Notes under the pieces: model-generated
Database searches by the model: none
What the model was told of the DNA's origin: nothing
What the model saw: the letters and a program-made list of their open reading frames with translations, nothing else
Part shown: positions 36,760 through 40,276 of the stretch, in pieces
How the letters are laid out: every line of letters starts with the position of its first letter
How positions within the stretch are numbered: the first letter of the stretch is position 1
From: an uncultured cyanobacterium
GTDB lineage: Bacteria > Cyanobacteriota > Cyanobacteriia > PCC-6307 > Cyanobiaceae
Assembly (NCBI GenBank): GCA_913047395.1
Contig: CAJWUF010000004.1
Location: 1-40,276 of the forward strand
Direction: 5' to 3'
DNA length: 40,276 nucleotides
Program-made: the position numbers and the translations under genes

Positions 36760-37773
36760 TTAGTTAGTTGCCAGGAAGCCAAGGGCCTGGCGGACTCGTT
36801 TTAGCGTTGTTTGGGCAGTGTCTTCGGCTCTATCTCTGCCTTCTCTTAGTACTTTTGCTAGTTCGTCGCGATTGTCCATCAGCTGCGCATAGCGATGCTG
36901 AATCGGTTCAAGGGCTGAGACCGTGGCGTCTGCAAGAAGAGGCTTAAAGGTTCCCCATCCCATATCTGCGCATTCCAGGGCGGCAGCTTCTCTGCCACGG
37001 CCGCTAAGGATCGAGTAGATGCCAAGCAAGTTGTCGGCCTCAGGGCGCTCTGGGTTGTCGAATTGCAAGCCCATTTGCGGGTCAGTCTTTGCTCGCTTGA
37101 TTTTCTTTGTGATCAGTTCCGGCGGATCCAGCAGTGTTATGCGACTTGCGTCATTGGGGTCGCTTTTGCTCATCTTGCTGCGTCCGTCGCAAAGGCTCAT
37201 CACCCTTGCTCCTTCTTTGGTGATCAGGGGAGCTGGAACCTTAAGCACAGGATTTTCTTCGCTCCCGAAGCGAGCATTGATGCGTTGCTGGGCAATGTCA
37301 CGTGCGAGCTCCAGGTGCTGTTTTTGGTCTTCGCCTACGGGCACTAAATCGGCGTCATAGAGAAGAATGTCGGCTGCCATCAGCACCGGGTAGTCCAGTA
37401 GTCCTACAGAGACATTGTCCCCCTGTTTGGAGGCCTTTTCTTTGAACTGGATCATTCGCTCTAACCAGTTCAGCGGTGTAATGCAGTTCAGCAACCAACA
37501 GAGCTCGCTATGAGCTGACACCTGGCTCTGCACAAATATGCAGCAGCGCTCTGGATCCATGCCGCAGGCCAGGTAGAGGGCTGCTGTGGAGAGGGTTTCC
37601 TCCGCCAGTCGAGCCGGGTCGTGGGGCACTGTGATCGCATGTAGGTCAACCACGCAGACGTAAGTCTCATGGCTGTTCTGAAGATCTACCCAGTTGCGTA
37701 TGGCCCCCAGCCAGTTGCCCAGATGGAGGGCACCTGTCGGCTGTACGCCGGAAAGAACCCGTGGGCGTTGCAT
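36760..37773 (-). CDS. trpS: tryptophanyl-tRNA synthetase
   Basis: TrpRS attaches tryptophan to its tRNA. The 337-residue class I synthetase has the HIGH-type motif ALHLGN (15-20), the KMSKS motif (200-204), GEDQKQHLELARDIA, and LNWLERMIQFKEK, all typical of bacterial TrpS. The start is 3 bases after the preceding gene's stop, so it is coexpressed with the repeat-bearing protein upstream. The 241-base space after its stop has no convincing terminator. Confidence 0.96.
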   Translation of the reverse strand: MQRPRVLSGVQPTGALHLGNWLGAIRNWVDLQNSHETYVCVVDLHAITVPHDPARLAEETLSTAALYLACGMDPERCCIFVQSQVSAHSELCWLLNCITPLNWLERMIQFKEKASKQGDNVSVGLLDYPVLMAADILLYDADLVPVGEDQKQHLELARDIAQQRINARFGSEENPVLKVPAPLITKEGARVMSLCDGRSKMSKSDPNDASRITLLDPPELITKKIKRAKTDPQMGLQFDNPERPEADNLLGIYSILSGRGREAAALECADMGWGTFKPLLADATVSALEPIQHRYAQLMDNRDELAKVLREGRDRAEDTAQTTLKRVRQALGFLATN

Positions 37774-37776
37774 TAA

Positions 37777-38460
37777 TTAGTCCTCGCTAGCTGTGTTGTC
37801 CTCTGCCTCCAGATCCGTAGGGGTGCTGGCCGGTGTTTCCTTCTCTAGCTCAGTCTCTTGAACTGGTTCTGCTGCATTGCTCTGTTCGTTCTCAGGAGCT
37901 ACTTGCTCATGTTCTTGGGCTGATTCTGCTGCTGCTGCATTGGTCTGCTCGCTATCAGCAGCTTGTTCTTGCTCTTGGAGTGATTCTGGTTCTGTTGCAT
38001 TGCTCTGTTCGTTCTCAGGAGCTACTTGCTCCTGTTCTTGGGCTTGTGGTTGGGGTTTTGCGGGACGCGCAAAGGGATCAGGTTTGGCGCCTCGGTTGGT
38101 TGATTGTCTTTCTGGATTAGAGCGATCACTACGATTTCGCTGATTCCCGTCTTCTCTTCGCCTGTCAGTACGAGGTGCTTTAGAGCGTTCCTTGGCGATT
38201 AGTTCATCTAGCTGGCCGTCTTCAAGCATCTGACCTAGGGCCCGCAGGGCAAAGCCCAGCACAGCCACAGTCGAGCGCAGTTGAAAGGCTTCTTGAAGTG
38301 CGCGGGCGGAGCGCATCTCGTTATCGCTTAGGCGAATACGAAATCCGCCGGCGTCACGGTTCCCAGAACCACGCCCACCACGGAATTCACCCTTGCCACC
38401 TTCCCGGTGACCATCCCCGTGCCTTTCTTGTCTTTGTGGATCGCTGTAGGAATCGGTCAT
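37777..38460 (-). CDS. protein with Arg/Gly-rich N-terminus, helical core and Glu/Gln repeats
   Basis: This 227-residue protein has three parts. Residues 1-40 are rich in Gly, Arg and Asp (GEFRGGRGSGNRDAGGFR). Residues 41-95 form a compact helix-rich core (FRIRLSDNEMRSARALQEAFQLRSTVAVLGFALRALGQMLEDG), vaguely like a ribbon-helix-helix. Beyond 95 is an extended, highly charged tail, including about three 20-residue repeats (EQEQVAPENEQSNA-type). The RGG-like start could bind RNA, but that is only suggested. No named family is recognised. It is three bases upstream of trpS. Confidence 0.55.
   Translation of the reverse strand: MTDSYSDPQRQERHGDGHREGGKGEFRGGRGSGNRDAGGFRIRLSDNEMRSARALQEAFQLRSTVAVLGFALRALGQMLEDGQLDELIAKERSKAPRTDRRREDGNQRNRSDRSNPERQSTNRGAKPDPFARPAKPQPQAQEQEQVAPENEQSNATEPESLQEQEQAADSEQTNAAAAESAQEHEQVAPENEQSNAAEPVQETELEKETPASTPTDLEAEDNTASED
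37850..38040 (-). repeat. tandem repeats of about 60 bases in the gene's tail region
   Basis: Three consecutive units of about 60 bases encode QEQEQVAPENEQSNATEPES-like, EQAADSEQTNAAAAESA-like and QEHEQVAPENEQSNAAEP-like peptides. The first and third units are nearly identical at DNA level over about 45 bases, suggesting recent duplication or gene conversion. Copy number may vary between strains. Confidence 0.7.
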
Positions 38461-38680
38461 GGCCTGCGGCCTGTAATCAGGCGCAAGTGTGACGCATCGT
38501 CGTATCTCACGGCATGCTTGGGTCTTAACTACAAGATAAAAATTTCACTGCTCTTCATTGATAGCCAGCCTCTCACTGGTTCCGTACAAGATCTGAATGC
38601 AATTAAATATCTTCTTGAGGCGCAAATTGAGCCAAGTTGTTCACGTAGGGTGACATTGCTTGCACGAATGGTGGTACCCC

Positions 38681-40045
38681 GTGAAGCTTCATAGCCTTCT
38701 TCTCGATCTTGTTCCTCGCTCTCCTGCCTTGATTGGTCGGATTGCACTGTTTACAGGGATTCTCGTCCTGGGTCAGTGGGTATTCACAGATTTAATTCCA
38801 GTACCAGGCGGCGGGCTTGGTTTGATGGCTGCTGGTGCAGGGGTCTGGTGGTTATCGAGGCCTACTTTGCCGGCTCGATTTGAGAAGCCCGACTCTGTGC
38901 AGGGTTGGATTCGTCGCTGCAAAGAGGTTCTTGATCAGTTCGAAGATTTAGAAGATGAGGTAGAAGCGGTTGGGCTACGCCAGCAGCGCAGTAAGGCCCT
39001 TGATCTTGTACTCGAGCGTTCCGAACCTCAAAGACTTGCATTGGTTAGTTCTGGAGAGAACTCTTCTGCTAATCATCCCGATGTGAAGTCAGCCATTTCG
39101 GCTGCCACTCCACTCACGATTAGCCTTGCTAAACCTCTCTCGCATACAGATCAGTCCTGGATTTGGCCCACGGCTCTAGATGAGCAGGATGTCTTGCTTT
39201 ATGTCTTGCCTTTGCCATTGATGGCAGCGGACCTTCTTTGGTTAGAGAGGGTTCCAGTCGATCAACCAACCTGGATGATCGTTTCTTGGCAGGATTCATC
39301 TAGTTGGGTTGATCAACTACAAGCGCTTCAGGCTCAGTTGCCACAACGATTCAGCGATCAGGTGCTTCGTTGGACAGGCAATCAAGAGGACCTCTGTGAA
39401 GCCCTTGCACCGGTCAGGAGTCTTCTAGACCATCCCCAGCGAAACTTGGAGACCACCCGTAAGCGTTTACTGGGCAGCCTGCACCGCAGCTGGCAAGCAG
39501 AACTAGAGCAGTTGCGTAGGCAGCGGTTCCTTGGCATCCAAAAGCGCACTCAATGGTTGGTTGCAGGGGCTGTTTTTGTTTCTCCTGTACCGACGACTGA
39601 TCTTTTGGCCGTAGCTGTGGTCAATGGATTGATGATTAAAGAAATGGCAGGCATTTGGGGATGCTCCTTGAAACCGGAAGTCCTGCAGTTGGCTGCTCGG
39701 CAGTTGGCAGGGGTTGCCCTGGCTCAAGGGGTGGTGGAATGGAGTGGCCAGGCCCTCTTGGGAGTAGCCAAGTTGGATGGCAGTAGCTGGTTTGCAGCGG
39801 GTGCTCTTCAGGCGCTTAGTGCTGCTTATCTCACTCGTGTTGTTGGACGTTCGATGGCCGATTGGCTGGCGTTGAACAGCGGTGTCGCTGAGCCAGATCT
39901 GGAAGCCTTGAAGTTGCAGGCACCATTGCTGGTGGCTAAGGCTGCAGAGCAGGAGCGCCTTGACTGGTCAAGCTTTTTGCAACAGGGAACCAGCTGGATA
40001 AAGGATTTTGCAAGCCAGCGGGCCATCGAATCAAGCCCTGCTTAG
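38681..40045 (+). CDS. DUF697-family membrane protein
   Basis: This 454-residue protein is taken from the GTG at 38681. Two short hydrophobic segments near the N-terminus (about 15-60) are followed by a soluble middle part and a C-terminal DUF697 domain (about 265-430) with QKRTQWLVAGAVFVSPVPTTDLLAVAVVNGLMI and a helix-rich finish. DUF697 often sits beside GTPase domains, but no complete G-motif (GxxxxGKS) is present here. A TTG at 38660 would add seven residues. The 220-base gap before it is shared with the divergent repeat-bearing gene. It ends before a terminator hairpin. Confidence 0.7.
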   Translation: MKLHSLLLDLVPRSPALIGRIALFTGILVLGQWVFTDLIPVPGGGLGLMAAGAGVWWLSRPTLPARFEKPDSVQGWIRRCKEVLDQFEDLEDEVEAVGLRQQRSKALDLVLERSEPQRLALVSSGENSSANHPDVKSAISAATPLTISLAKPLSHTDQSWIWPTALDEQDVLLYVLPLPLMAADLLWLERVPVDQPTWMIVSWQDSSSWVDQLQALQAQLPQRFSDQVLRWTGNQEDLCEALAPVRSLLDHPQRNLETTRKRLLGSLHRSWQAELEQLRRQRFLGIQKRTQWLVAGAVFVSPVPTTDLLAVAVVNGLMIKEMAGIWGCSLKPEVLQLAARQLAGVALAQGVVEWSGQALLGVAKLDGSSWFAAGALQALSAAYLTRVVGRSMADWLALNSGVAEPDLEALKLQAPLLVAKAAEQERLDWSSFLQQGTSWIKDFASQRAIESSPA

Positions 40046-40052
40046 ACCTTAT

Positions 40053-40084
40053 GCAAACTTCATGGAGCACTTCATGAAGTTTGC
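40053..40084 (+). terminator. intrinsic terminator after the DUF697 gene
   Basis: A perfect 12-base-pair stem (GCAAACTTCATG at 40053-40064 with its complement at 40073-40084) has an eight-base loop and is followed by TTGTT. It lies eight bases after the stop codon and insulates psbA from the upstream transcript. The T-run is short. Confidence 0.65.
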
Positions 40085-40223
40085 TTGTTCACGATTTCGC
40101 AGTGTGTCGCTGTGTAAGGAAAGCGAAGGTCGTTCGGGTGCTTTGAAGCTCTGTTTTCTTAACCTGATGAGCGAGTTTCTTCTTCCTATGGGTTGAGGCT
40201 CGTCAACGTCCTCTTAATCGTTC

Positions 40224-40276
40224 ATGACCACCACCATTCGCAGTGGTCGCCTTAGTGGCTGGGAAAGCTTCTGTAA
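40224..40276 (+). CDS. psbA: photosystem II D1 protein, 5' end only
   Basis: The window ends 53 bases into this gene. The visible MTTTIRSGRLSGWESFC is the N-terminus of cyanobacterial D1, close to the MTTT-RSGR-xxWESFC form of marine Synechococcus and low-light Prochlorococcus. D1 binds the primary cofactors of photosystem II in the thylakoid membrane. The rest lies beyond the edge, so the D1 type cannot be judged. The apparent TAA at the last bases is out of frame. The 140 bases between the upstream terminator and the ATG should contain its promoter; no clear Shine-Dalgarno sequence is seen. Confidence 0.9.
   Translation, partial: MTTTIRSGRLSGWESFC

Noticed and set aside
37833-38120. Ser/Leu-rich repeat protein on the plus strand
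   Set aside because: It is the antisense of the Glu/Gln repeats of the minus-strand gene, which has a sensible N-terminal domain.
1-40276. CRISPR array, insertion sequence, integrase or rRNA
   Set aside because: No regularly spaced repeats, transposase or integrase motifs, or ribosomal RNA sequence were seen on either strand.

Overview
The window looks like chromosome from a marine picocyanobacterium, most likely a low-light Prochlorococcus of the MIT9313/MIT9303 type or a close marine Synechococcus. The evidence is the start of psbA (photosystem II D1) at the right edge, plus petE (plastocyanin), ndhD, a Ycf51-family gene, glgB, hemE and a TIC236/TamB-like giant. The gene density is compact and coding GC is moderate (one 60-base sample counted by hand was 55%). 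Decayed precursor genes of the prochlorosin (ProcA lanthipeptide) type at the left end point the same way, since established knowledge places that system mainly in this clade. The species call is inference.

Layout. Positions 1-2549 form a gene-poor, AT-leaning accessory stretch with one MFS transporter (930-2003, minus) and remnants of RiPP precursor genes. The best is at 561-836: a full-length Nif11-type prochlorosin leader and Cys-rich core, ruined by an ATA start, a TAG and a TAA. A second clear remnant lies at 2260-2374, and weaker ones at 143-271 and 268-471. Next come a PTPS/QueD-like gene (2550-3038, plus), then a long minus-strand run: clpB, a small intact Nif11-domain gene, petE with a strong terminator, an NAD-dependent epimerase overlapping hemE, glgB, a tandem DUF3887 secreted protein, a CocE-type hydrolase, a small secreted protein, a DUF4332 protein and Ycf51.

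From 14920 the plus strand carries tamB-like, a ROK-family kinase, proA, folB, a small lipase, and three membrane or membrane-anchored proteins of poorly known role (22736-25107). From 25145 to 32926 the minus strand carries an unknown 500-residue protein, an M3 oligopeptidase, ndhD, thrB, glk and a DUF1824 gene. Then comes thrS, distinctly AT-richer in the sample counted and flanked by a 740-base gene-free gap, followed by a GH104-type muramidase, trpS and a repeat-bearing Gln/Glu-rich protein. A DUF697 protein and the psbA start close the window on the plus strand.

Functionally this is mostly housekeeping: photosynthetic and respiratory electron transfer (petE, ndhD, psbA), tetrapyrrole synthesis (hemE), glycogen and glucose handling (glgB, glk, ROK), amino acids (proA, thrB), tRNA charging (thrS, trpS), folate/pterin (folB, PTPS-like), proteostasis (clpB, M3 peptidase) and envelope (tamB-like, muramidase). 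The most notable signal is the decaying prochlorosin precursor cluster, plus a possible living relative of its leader domain beside clpB. No lanthionine synthetase or peptidase-transporter of that pathway is visible here.
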